Shown in pieces: positions 1 to 18,000 of a stretch of 64,000 nucleotides of DNA (its first letter is position 1; each line of letters begins with the position of its first letter). Source of the DNA: Dirofilaria immitis. Its lineage: Eukaryota; Nematoda; Chromadorea; Rhabditida; Onchocercidae. The DNA is taken from the NCBI GenBank assembly GCA_024305405.1, contig JAKNDB010000102.1:18506-82505 (forward strand), in the 5' to 3' direction. The translations under genes were made by a program, and so were the position numbers. Below the pieces are notes generated by a model that did no database searches, was not told the DNA's origin, and saw only the letters and a program-made list of their open reading frames with translations.

Positions 1-5698
<5,698 letters not shown>

Positions 5699-6040
5699 GG
5701 CAATCTGAAAATCTGATAAATAAAGCGCTAAATAAATAAATAAATGAAAAAAAGATAAGTTCAACGAATGCTATATTATTATATGAGAATTTTTCGGTGA
5801 AAAAAGAAAAAATTTATTAAATTAATCATTAGAGTGATAATTTAAAGAATGCAAAATAATAGATTTTTTCTTTTTTTTCACAAGAAATTTTTATATAACA
5901 AGATAGCATGCGTTGAGATTATCACTCTAGTAATTAATCTAATAAATTTTTTCTTTTTTTCGTGGAAAAATTTTCACGTTATAATATGGCATTCATTGAA
6001 CTTCATTTTTTTCATTTATTTATTTATTTATCAAATTGCC
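5699..6040. mobile_element. fold-back / MITE-like element with arms over 120 bp
   Basis: The left arm (about 5699-5842) and right arm (about 5918-6040) are near-perfect reverse complements. Both begin with GGCAAT at the outer edge, then share an AAATAAATAAATAAATG stretch, a GTTCAA(C/T)GAATGC block, and a region ending GAGTGATAAT next to the centre. The left arm carries about 20 extra bases near its outer end. The spacer is about 75 bases. There is no transposase frame, so it would be non-autonomous. I could not see a convincing target-site duplication. The alternative is an inverted duplication not made by a transposon. Confidence 0.7.
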
Positions 6041-9000
6041 AGATACATATCATTTGGTGTGTGTTTGTTTATATATCTATCTATGTCGACTAGGATGGTA
6101 TAATGCTTAATTACTGTTGCTACTGTTTTTGGTTATTATTATTGTTACCTTGTTATTATTGTTGTCGTTATTACTGATATTGCTTTTTAAGATCAAAAAT
6201 CAAGTTTCTCAGTCCTTAACTTTTATAATGCTTGATGCTATAACTATAACTATTGTCATTGTTTCGTTTTAATAGCCTGAAGTCTGGAGATGTTGTTATA
6301 GCCTTTTTCTCGATACAAATTTTGCAATTAATAATAAAGTAGTGTAGAATAAAAACAAAAAGGAAATAGAAAATTGTTCTTGGATTCAAAATGAATATAG
6401 TTGGTAGGGAAGAAATGACATGAATCAGATAACAAATTTCAAGCAGCCAACATTATTTGAAAAATAGAATTTGATTGACTACAGTTTTTCCTTTTAGCAT
6501 AATTACTACAAAATCACTCCTATATCTTAAGTTTCATATAGCATTTTCTTACTTAATATCTTGAAGATTTGAATTTCCGGCTGTATTATTTTTGCTAACA
6601 TTAAGGTCAATCGATAATGTATTACTGACAATGGGCCTAATTTTCGCGATTAATTGAAGAATCCAACAAATATAGCCGGAAATTTAGGATTGTCAGCGAT
6701 TAGCAGTCGATATAATTATTCAATTTTTTTCTTGGTCTAAAGTCTACCATTAATTAATTAATTTTATAGCAATTTTTTCGCATTTCATTTAGATATTAAT
6801 ATTTTATCATCTACTTAATGAAAAGAATAGAACAAAGCTTATGCAATTTTGCAAATGAATAAATTTATTATCTAAAATAAAAAAACACAAATAAATAAAT
6901 TAAATAAGCAAACTTATAGTAAGGAAATAAACAACTTAAAATGAAATAATTTTTTCTTTCGGGGATATAACAAATATATTTATACATATTCATACAACTA
7001 ATTCATAGTATTGCTGTTACAATAATAGTAATAATGCCAATTCAATAATAACAATTAATAATAATAATAACAATAATAATAATGAAAGCAACTCCGTACA
7101 AATATTTCATTATCTATTGCATCAGAGGATAAAATTATTTTGCATTTTTAAAATATGACAGAATTTTTGAAGAAAACGAAATCTTTTTTTCTTTCATCCT
7201 TTTTTGATGTTAGATTAAAATTTATTTATATTGCCATATCCAAAATCGTGCATGGATTAAAAATATTTGCTAAAATATTTTTGGCAAAAAAACATTCAAG
7301 AATGAATATTATTAGCTTCAAATCGATGTCCGAAATATGGTAGCAAATTTTGAAAATAAACTATAAAAATTGAAAATTCAAAATTGGTATATAATAGGCA
7401 GAAATTGATTTAAATGGAATGAAATGATTGTATTTTTAGATACGATCAAAATGGGGCCAAGCATTTATCTTGAATTCTTTCTCAGTTCAGTTTCTTATAT
7501 CTTTTCTTATCTTATTTATTTATTTTTTTCCTTAAAGTCTATTTCTTCTCCGTTAAATTGCTACTCAGCTTTTTCATCCTTTCTTCCTTTCTCGGACCAA
7601 TTCTTTCACTCAGTTTTCAATTCATTCATCTTAAAAGTTTATGGCGAAATTCTGACATACAAAATTAGTCGCTTTAGTTAGATGGATGATGAGATTTTTA
7701 CTATTTAGAAAATTTTTGCTGCTATTGGTCACAGTTCCAAATCTGAAAAATTCTCCGAAAAAACTAAAAATTTGGAATTTATTATAATACTATATTATTT
7801 CATTCTGATAGAAGTATTAATGATCATATTTTCAAACTGCTCATATATAATATTTCCTCAAAGCAGAATTACATTTCCATTCTTCATATGCACTTATTTT
7901 TAACCAAATTTTTTCAAATTATTAGAATTTTAACATTTTTATATTTGGCTATTCCTGCAGCTTGTTGAAATCACTCTTAACTGATAAAGTTTCGCTAAGT
8001 TATTCCTTTTCTTTTTATACAATTTAAAATTTACATAATATTTCAACACTTTTCTGTCATTAAGAAGCAAATTTAATGAAAAAAAACTATTTTACTCTTC
8101 TGGAAAAATTAAAAAACCAATTATAAATTTAAAAGGAAATTTTTTTCAAATTAATCGTTTTCAGCAGTTAGTATTCTTCCAATATTTAATGTTTCTGTTA
8201 TTTGATCGTATCACGTTATTCTCAGTGTATAAATAATTTTTATATTAAAATGATACTATCACCAAAAGAAAATATATTTTATTTCTAATATCTTTTATAA
8301 ATTTTACATCAGTACAAGTTTAATATTTCAAAAACGAAAATAAGTAAGTAAGCAAACAAATTAAAAAACAAATCATAAACAGTCAAATTAATTTTGTAAT
8401 AGATTTTACATTTTAAAATTAATAAGATACCATTATGAAAAAGCGTTACAAAAGTTTTATAAGCATTCTAATTTGTTTTCCTATAACTTGAAATCAGGCG
8501 AAGAATTCTTGATTAATTTTTAGGCTTACAAACATCAAACACCACATATTTTCTTTTATCATCCTTTACAGCCTTTAACAACATTTCATGCATTATCATT
8601 TAAAATTTTAATGCTATTGGTATGTAAGTAATTTAACAATATATTATTAATCCTTCCAAAATTTCTCATATCTCTACATTATCCTTTTATTACTAGGCAT
8701 TCTAACAAAAATATAATTATAGATTTCTTTTATGACAATAAAGAGTGAATTTTTCAGAATGTTTTTTTCTTGTTATCAATTTATATGATCAACAATTTGT
8801 AATCAATAACTTAATTTTTTCTTCCATTTATTTCATTTGTAAATAATACGCATAATAAAAAAAATTGCAGTATATCAATTGAGGAATGGAAAATATTTCG
8901 AATTATTTAACTAAAAAATATTTCAAAGTCTTTTTTGAAACTGAGCAATAAATAATTATGGTTGGAACATTAACAGATATATCATGATAGAACAATTTAG

Positions 9001-9496
9001 AGATCTAAAGATACTTCAAACAATGATATCTTGGAATCTTAATTTACAACGTTTGATAGGAATTTTAGGAAACGGTATTACGGTTAATTTTAATAGTTTC
9101 TCTAATATTTTCTCTCTCACTTATCCTCCATGTTTTTTCCTTTCTAACATTCGTACGAACAATATTCATAACTAACTCCTTGTTTCATCAAATTAGATTC
9201 TCCGAATACCGCGGTTTGGTTACTTATGCAATCGATAATTTGGCTATATATCCCCTACCTGAAATAAACCAGCTATATCTTTCGACTATCATTTATTACG
9301 ATTAAATTCTCATAAATCAGTGACTCCTTTAATTTCAATCTGTTTGTTTGGATCATCAAAATGCTTTCGTAAGTGCAAACCGTTTGTTTTTGATTCTTTC
9401 AAAACTCTTGTTAATATGATATAAAAATGACTCTTATAACATCTGAATGAAAATAACATATAAATTTCAAGCCATATTTTTCAATTAAAACATTTC
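6041..9496. other. gene-free AT-rich region
   Basis: Nothing supportable as a gene. There are degenerate AAT/ATT-rich patches (near 6125-6180 and 7020-7085). Two plus-strand open frames of 62 and 85 codons (7155-7343, 7424-7681) are hydrophobic, low in complexity and have no splice context or homology that I recognise. Confidence 0.5.
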
Positions 9497-9546
9497 TTTG
9501 TTAGTATAAAACTAACAAACATTATAGCAATACAATTGCTATAATG
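9497..9546. repeat. two adjoining perfect hairpins
   Basis: The first hairpin has 9-bp arms, TTTGTTAGT at 9497-9505 and its complement at 9511-9519, with a 5-base loop. The second begins on the very next base: 12-bp arms, CATTATAGCAAT at 9520-9531 and its complement at 9535-9546, with a 3-base loop. Both are perfect. Confidence 0.9.
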
Positions 9547-11669
9547 TTTTAATTCGGTATTTGAATAATCATGAAGGAAAGATATGAATTATTGATTTTT
9601 CTTTCATATTTATAATTCTTCCAATTTTATCATTTAATAGATATAATTACATGCATAATCTGACATAATCTATTCGCTCTATGTGAAGGTTCAATGATTT
9701 TAATCTCAATTTTTAATAGTCAAAATCGTGTGAAATATTACTCACTTCCTTACAAAATTGTTTTCTAAATAATGTCGCCTAGATAATCTATTTGGTCATA
9801 TATTTTTCGAAATTTTATAGCCGATAGAATAAACGAAATAAGCTTTGAAAGATTCTTGAGATTTACTGTATCTTCGTGGTAAAATCAATTCGTTCATCTA
9901 TCCAACTAATCATTACTTACTTTCACTTTTACTTAAAATGAGCAGAAAAATGAATACAACAACTGTTTAATGTTAATAATAGTATTGTTGCTTCGATTGA
10001 TCTTGTACCATCAAAATATTTCATTAATAATTTATAGGATTTACGCGAATTTAGATTTTGAATTTATTAGTGCCTTCTACTTCACTAGTAACAAACTGAG
10101 ATTTCTTAATCGCATAAATCTTATTCATATACGAGCAAAATATGATCTGTTTACCTCTTAACTTTTTCATATAATTAGTATTTATTTTTCATAGATTTTA
10201 TTTTCATTCTTATGAACTAATTTGCTAATTGATAGCCCGACTAAACATGCACATAAAACCTATTAAATTCACATCTCAAGTTTTTTCCAGAAAATTTACT
10301 GCGAGGATACAGTAGGTTTTCATCGGCCAATGTATTATATGAAATGGTTTAAATGCTATGATAATCATCTTTACTTTAGATTTCAATTTCATCTATAATT
10401 TTTAATTTTGTTTTGCTCCAAATGATCATCAGAGATAAATGTCAGCAATATTATTTCCGATATGTATAAACGCGTGAATTTATGTACATGTAGGTGTAGG
10501 TGTGAATAGATATTGATATCATCAAAAATTCATCAGATCAATCAAGCATTGGCAAATAACATGAATATTTATTAAATGAGCGCAAGTAATGTTTTTCGAT
10601 TTTCTTATAAATAGTTTGCGAAGAAGTGAGTACGATAAAAAGTAAAGATTGAAAGTGGTGCCGAATAGATTTTTATATAAAAATATAAAAGGTGAGAAAT
10701 AAATTGTTAAACTAATTGGCAAATAAACTAGAGAACAATATCTTTGTATGTATCAATCATGTGATCTATCGGCGCTAAATAATTATTTTCATCAATTTGC
10801 ATTTCACAGATACGAATGTATAATGACAATTATTGGTGGATTTTTTTCTGGAGGAATTATACAATGATTTGAATATAATAAATCTTTTATAATCATTTGA
10901 CAAAATCAGATAGCAAAAAAGATAAAATTGAAAACTTCAATCAAAAGAATTAATCTCTCAGCATATATCATTATTATTTTACATAAAACAGTACAGTGAT
11001 ATCCAAGATAAGTGTTGATATTGATTAAACTCGAAAGAAGTGTTGACATTGTTGATATTCAAGAAAAGTAGCATCATTTATAATTAACGATTTCGGATGA
11101 AAAGTTATCACATCCTTTGTATCGATTTTTGCATCTTCTCCATTTCCAGTGCTTAGTTATTAGAACTTTTGTCCACAAAAGAATCAAATTTTAGCATCAC
11201 TGGGCAAATGCTCCCTTTTAGACCAAATGACGCAATTTGACCTAATCAATAGCATATTTCAGAAAAAATTATATAAAGGTATCTTTTATTATTCGAAATA
11301 GCATTCACTATTCTTATCATTTGTATCTAGGATATGTGCACATCTGTTTTCTGGACATACATCTGTATCCAAGATACATAAGCACCTGCATCTAGCATAT
11401 ATACTTCCTCTATCCTTGCTCGATTGTTTAGTATCTTGATGCTCACTATTACTTCTCGATAGAAAGCCAACCTAAATCAAGAGTAGCGGCAGTCATCAAA
11501 TCACCTCTTTTTGACCTTTGGCTTCTTAGAAAAATTGTATAAATTTTATTATTTATCTTTATTCTATGTCTTCAGTTCCACTATTTATTTGAATCTTTAT
11601 TGTCTGGATGAATTCAGAAAAGATAAATTTTAATGCTCGGGAAAATATGAATAACTGATTTCGTAGCAT
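9547..11669. other. gene-free AT-rich region
   Basis: No supportable gene. Open frames of 63 and 66 codons (9970-10161 plus, 10522-10722 minus) are hydrophobic, lack recognisable domains and have no flanking exon signals that I could link to other exons. Confidence 0.5.
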
Positions 11670-11975
11670 CTAATTTTAATTTAATAATCAGTTTTACTCT
11701 ACCATTTCCAGATTTTAAAATATTTTAAAATGATAAGGAATCCACATTGTTCAAAATTTCATGTAATTTTGGATTCAAACAATTATTAATACTATTGCAT
11801 ATATCTTCAATTTTCATCATATTGGGCTATTGAGTGAGTATTAATCTTATTTAGATAAAATTGCATTCTTACATAATGTATCATTTTAGAGAAAATATTT
11901 AATACGCTTCAAGATTGTTTAAAATTTTAAAATCTGGAAATGGTAGAGTAAAAGTCATTATTAAATTAAAATTAG
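11670..11975. mobile_element. fold-back / MITE-like element with 55-bp terminal inverted repeats
   Basis: Bases 11670-11724 and 11921-11975 are reverse complements with only a few mismatches. The outer 19 bases (beginning CTAATTTTAATTTAATAAT) and an inner 26-base block containing ACTCTACCATTTCCAG match exactly. The interior is about 196 bases with no coding potential. The total length of 306 bp and the absence of a transposase fit a MITE. No clear target-site duplication is visible. Its arms differ from those of the 5699-6040 element, so it is a separate family. Confidence 0.72.
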
Positions 11976-13633
11976 AAAGAATGTCATTGGTACCGTATAG
12001 AATGAGATTAAATTTAAGAAAAACAAATGAAAAGAAAAATTCCTATGAATAATAATGGAGAAAAGTTAGGATAATACGAAATCAACGATGTAAAATTGCA
12101 TACTTTTAAAAATAATCTTTAAGTTATGTCGGAAGCCAGAAATGCTTCAGTTACTTTCTCAGAAATTTTTCGAAACCTGTACAGACAAACTTAATTAAGT
12201 CTTCATATTAAATAAGAGAAGGGACGCATCATCATTTATCATCAAAATTTCTTGATTACAAGCATTTCCCATCAATTCAAGAAATGAACCAAATTATCTG
12301 TAATCAGTTAGACTTCACAAGAATTTACGATTATTATAAACACAGTATCGTGCCTATACAAAGGTTAAATCAAATGCGCAAATGCGGGAATCATAAGCAC
12401 GAGTACAAAAATAACAAAGACACGAATATCTTATTGCCTACTGAGATGATTGTATAACTAGATAAAAATCCAAATGAATAAATATCATCTACAATATAAC
12501 CACGCTACATAATACTATAATTAAATGAAACTTATCCTTCCATCAACGATCAAGCTATTTTCTATTCCATAAGCTCTTTTACACAGTTAAAGAAGCTTTT
12601 TCGAAAGAAAAAAAATTTTATTTTATTTTTGAATAATATCTTCGACCAAATGTTCCTCCACTTATCGATCCTTTCCTTTATCATTCAATGATTAATTACT
12701 TTCCGATTTGTTCTTATAATTATCAAACAAAACTATTTAAAATAAGTACAAGACTTAATGGATTTATTCTATGAGGCGGATTTTTCGATTAAACTTGGTC
12801 AATTATTTGATTAAAAGTTAATCTATTGTTTGACTATTGTTCTTTCTTCTAAATTACATCGAGATCATAGCTATCAGTTCAAAAAGAAATTGTTGATTTT
12901 TTTGCTTAATATTTAATTTTCAAATATACGGCTCATTTAATTTTTTCATTTACGTTATCAACTGCGCGTTACACATCCATTTGCATACAAATTTAGTGGT
13001 TATGCAAATGACAAAGTGAAAGAATAGAATTTCGAAAGATGAAAAAGTGAAAATATAGAGATGAAAAAATAAGAGAAATTACATAAAGTATGTTGGAAAA
13101 AAATATATATATTGGGATATAAGTACTATTACTATTTGATCCTATAAATACGTGGGTAAATCTTATAAACACACATGTTGTCCATTTTTGTCCAATAATA
13201 ATATCTGATCATTGAAGAGCAAAACTGTCATTCTTCCACAGCTTTTAAATGATCAAAATATAATTTTATGAGATAAATTCGATTCAGATCACGATTTGCC
13301 TATCTTCTTTTAGTTAATTTTAGTATGATAATCATCTACCAAATATTGCGGCAATCAATTGTCACAATATTTTTCATAAACATTAAAGAATTGATAATAA
13401 TTACAGCGCCGGATTTTCTCTTGCTACAAATATCTAATATCATATTTCTTTCTTTTTTCATGTAAAATTTCCAATTTAAATTTATAAAATTAAGTTAATT
13501 TGGAATAGAGAAAATTAAGAAAAAAATGAAAAAATAGGAATAAACTTTCGTAATATTTTTCTGGAAGGGGAAAAATGGAAAATTTCATTTTTTTTTTGGA
13601 ATTTATCTAACTCGTTTTGAAATATGTCTATAT
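11976..13633. other. gene-free AT-rich region
   Basis: No supportable gene. The stretch between the second fold-back element and the TATG microsatellite contains only short open frames and T-rich tracts. Confidence 0.5.
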
Positions 13634-13800
13634 ACATGCATACATATATATGTATGTATGCATGTATGTATGTACGTATGTATGTATGTATGTTTGTATG
13701 TGTGTATGTATGTATGTATCTATGTATGTATGTATGCATGTATGTATATAATATATATACTATATGTGTATGTGTATGTGTATGTGTATGCGTATGTATA
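13634..13800. repeat. compound TATG / TGTGTA microsatellite
   Basis: An imperfect TATG (ATGT) tetranucleotide array is followed by a TA-rich patch and a TGTGTA hexanucleotide array ending near 13800. Open frames across it on both strands are repeat artefacts rich in Met, Tyr, Cys, His and Thr. Confidence 0.93.
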
Positions 13801-14231
13801 CATAAGTATATTGGAATATGTTTAGTATGCTATTGGAAAAATATTTTATACTTATTAAGCCATCTTTTTTTCCTTAATACGTTAATATTATGGTTAATTA
13901 TTCAATGTCAATGTCATATATAAGATTACTTTACATACATATATGTATATAATATATCAATTAAGAATAGTTGTGATAATTGCAGCTATTTCACAAGAAA
14001 TTCCTGATAAATCATATTGAAATTTAGAATTGTAAAAAAAAATGTAAAGGGATAATCGTTATTCAAAAATCGCTAAACGATACAAGAAAAGATTAACAAA
14101 CATCACAAAATCGCTTACGTTATACAAGAAACAGATCATTCAGATGGAAACATAATCAAGATGGAAACATTTATTGAAGACATCGTAACATACATGAACA
14201 CACACATATATACACATGCATACGTACGACG

Positions 14232-14234
<3 letters not shown>

Positions 14235-14268
<34 letters not shown>
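14235..14268. repeat. CA dinucleotide microsatellite
   Basis: A perfect run of about 17 CA units flanked by degenerate ACATACA/CACATGCATA sequence from about 14195 to 14300. The Thr-His open frame across it is an artefact. Confidence 0.95.
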
Positions 14269-14272
<4 letters not shown>

Positions 14273-14300
14273 TATGCATACACATGCTTATACACAGGAA

Positions 14301-15061
14301 ACACACCTAAGGAAATGCACATCCACACATTGTGTATATGTTCAGCTTTTTCACTTTCCACTCGATTTCATGGGTTCGGATTGCAGTGTTTTTTCTCTTT
14401 TTTTTTTCCAAACGGTGATAAGCTTGAGTCGTATGGGCCGACATTTTGATTTATCATTTTGTTGGATCGAATTAATGTTTGTAATTTCGCTGGATATATT
14501 TGATTACTTATCAGAAAGCGTAATAGAAAGTCAAAGGTCACATAATTTTTATCTTTTTTTTCTATCCCTTGCTATGATTAAATAATAAATACGTAAAGTA
14601 AGAAATGAGTTCAAGAGAAGATGAAAAGGTGAAAAATTGATAAGTAACACATATAGATAAAGAGTTACACAGCAAATTGGTATGTAGAAGACATAAAAAT
14701 ATAATACGTTTACATTAGGCTTTTCATGTTCTTAATTTATCTTCCAAGCGTTTTGTGAATTATTGATTGTTTGGTATAATTTCATTTTAAATGCAAACTT
14801 CGATCTTTTTTCAGATTTGATTAAAATGAAGAAACTTTATTTTCATCAACTGCTTTTGTATTTGTTTAGAAACTAAAACACAAGACAATACAATGAAACA
14901 CAGTATCAACGCAAAAAGAATTCTAATACTATCCATCGCATTTTGTTTCGAATTATTGTTGTCAACTAAATCTTGCTATAACAATAAATAGATTGTTGGA
15001 ATAGCTACAAAAACATCGAAAAACGAAAAAGAACAAGCCAAAAGTGGAAGGTGAAGAATAA
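14301..15061. promoter_or_regulatory. tomosyn upstream region
   Basis: This stretch lies directly 5' of the tomosyn start codon. I see no clear TATA box or unambiguous trans-splice acceptor close to the ATG. The 60 bases before the ATG are purine-rich (AAAACGAAAAAGAACAAGCC). It probably contains the 5' UTR and proximal promoter, but no discrete element can be named. Confidence 0.3.
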
Positions 15062-18000
15062 ATGGATCGTGCCAAAAGACGTTTAGTGTCAGCATTGGAT
15101 GGTTTCAGGAATCAACATAAATCTGAAATGGACCTGGATGAAAAGATAACCGCCGAGAATGTTTGCTTAACTGGAGTAAGTGATGCGCGATAAATCTTTC
15201 TGAGCCTTATGAAATATTCCTGGAGAGAAGAGGCATATTTGGGCGCTATTAAAAAAATCTTCAGTTTTTGTATTATTGAAGAAAAGGTAGCACTAAATCA
15301 CTACTACTGCTATTTTATGACTCATTATGGATTGACGACTTTGCGTATTTTGTAATTTGTTCTATTGGAATCTTATCACTTGTTTTGAAGTGTAAATTAA
15401 AACTGTTCTCCAAGTCCATCTTTTTTGTTTCAGACAGATAATGCACAATTAAATAATTTATGAGGATTTCATAACTCGTATCTTTTAAAATACTCTCAAG
15501 CTTTTAACATTTCGAAAATCACAAAATTTCGGCAGTATTTTGTGAAATTATGTTTTATATTTTAAATCTAAACCTTGAAATCATTTCATTAATTAAAGTA
15601 AGGACGAGCTAATATAGGCAGACATGTTTTTGATTAGTATCAAATTTACCGTAAATAGTAAAAGCAATTTTCGGGCATTTTTAGATCGTGAGGCATGGTT
15701 TTCCAGACGACCCGCGATGTATGGCCTATGATACCGTGCAACGATTGTTAGCTATAGGTACCGGTCATGGAGTAATCAGAATTATTGGAGGCATCGGGGT
15801 GGATTACTGTTTGAAGCATGAATCAGATGCTGCTGTGCTTCATATACAATTTTTGATGAATGAAGTATGTTTTACCATTTTCCTCATTATTTTTGTTAAC
15901 TTTAAATCTTGGTTGATCAAATACAGGAGATTTTTATTAAATTTAAGTGATTTTATCAGCTATAATTAAAATTTTTTTCCTGTTGGTATTTTTGATAATA
16001 AATTATCTTTCTCGTCAGATTTTAGAACTGGTCTGAATAAGAACTTTTTTTTTCAGTGATTGTTGCAAGTTAATCAAGCATAAGAAATAGATGAGAAGAA
16101 TATCATTAGTGGTTGTTTGATGAACAACGGTATAATTTGAGACCTAGAGCCAGTAAACAATAAATCACTTAAACAAACAACAAAAATGCAACCCGAATTA
16201 AGCAATCATTAAAGAAAACGAGAGCGTGAATACCTAAAAAAATGCACAAATAAAATTAAGGATTTGATGCATAGCTGATTATTCTAAAACACTAAGAAAT
16301 CAAAAATCAGAATTTTAAGATATAAGAATAAACATGTTGAAAAATGATAGTATATTAGTAGATTATTTCTTTTCATTTGTTTCGAAGTTTTATTAGAACA
16401 TAAAAAGTTGCTTTGAGAAAATATCTGAAGTTTTATAGTGATTGGAGAAGGCTATATGAAAAAAGCATAAAGAAGGATTATAAGTTCAGATATATATTTT
16501 ACTCTCAGTGACTTTTGTCCAATCAAAGTTAATTCAGAATCTGTTTCTTGCATTTGTATTTATTTTTTCTCTCACAAAGTCTATTAAATATCCATTAATA
16601 TTGCGGAATCACAGTTGATTTCGAAAAAGTATCACAATTGTATTATAATTTTTTGTTGCCTTCAATAGAAGTATGATATAGAGTAAAAGTGTAAAAAAAC
16701 AATATATGAAAGCAGAAATGGAAGATAGACATAAACAGTAGAAATGAAAATAAAAAAGGGATAGTCATTTTTTTCAGGGGCACTAGTTACTGCATGTTAT
16801 GATGACTTGATACATTTGTGGAACTTCCGACAGAAGGTAAGAGGAGCATTTTTTGTTCGAAGGAATATTGGTAATTCCACTTTGTTAGAATTTTTGGAAT
16901 ATTAATGGAAAATTTACGATTAAAATTGGAAAATTTTTAACAATTTTTCGCTGTATGTGTGTAAAAATTGAATGGTTTTCAGGTACCAGGAGTGTTGCAC
17001 AGTATACAATTAACAAAGGAGCAAATCACTTGTATCAGCCATTCTTTTCAAAACAAATGGCTTTATTTGGGAACCGAACGTGGCAATGTATATTTTATTA
17101 ATATAGCAACGTTTACTTTATCCAATTACACTATCAATTGGAACAAAGCAATTGATTTGTAAGTTTACTCGTTTTTTTTTCATTCCGTGCATAATTAAAA
17201 TTTATTCACTATTTTTATAGGAACGTACATTTCTTTTTCATTAAATAATTTCTTGTTTAGTTTTTATACATTATTTAAATTGTTGGAATTTTCCGATATA
17301 TTTTAAATGAGAAATAAAAGCATGAATTGTGATTAAAGCAGATTGCATTCAAACATTAAATAACTCCACATTTGTGATTCTATTCTTTATAAGAGGATCA
17401 GTGATGCCTGGATTTTTGAGATTCGAAAAGATACCTGTTTCATTTTTACAAAGATTTTGCTAAAAGCCTATTTATGCTAGAACTAACCATTCTGTATTAT
17501 TCTTTAATGTTCATTCTTTTTTATGTACGAGTCATCAGACGTCTCTCTTATGCGCATGTCAACTTATTTTTGAAAAATCATTATTTGTAAAAATGAGAAA
17601 TAACTTTAAAAACGACAATTCTTTTACAAAAAAAAGTTTTTTACTATTAATATACGAATTGTCAAATTTTAGTTTTCAAAGTTCAATATTCAAATTCTCA
17701 TTTGTAGCTCAGGATCAGTTTATATATTAGAATATATGTTTTTAATTAATCATTTGCGAGAATGAATATGTTTTTCTCATCATGAATTTCCATTTCCATT
17801 TCTACTGATGATATATTCGTAGTTTAGAGGTGTTCGTACTCATCCTGGTAGTGTGAAAGCTATTTCTACTTGCCCTACTGAACTTTCGAAATTATTGCTT
17901 CTATACGAGAAAGGGATGGTTGTGTTATGGAATCTTCAAACGAAGGAAGTAAGCGGTTATTTTTAAAAATTAATTTTTGTTCAAATTTTTATGTTTTTTA

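Noticed and set aside
5849..6103. 84-codon plus-strand open frame
   Set aside because: It lies in the spacer and right arm of the fold-back element and is only Phe/Ile-rich noncoding sequence.
13515..13923. Tyr/Met/Cys-rich and His/Thr-rich open frames on both strands
   Set aside because: They are translations of the TATG microsatellite.
14140..14449. Open frames with Cys-Val and Thr-His runs
   Set aside because: They are translations of the CA microsatellite and its degenerate flanks.
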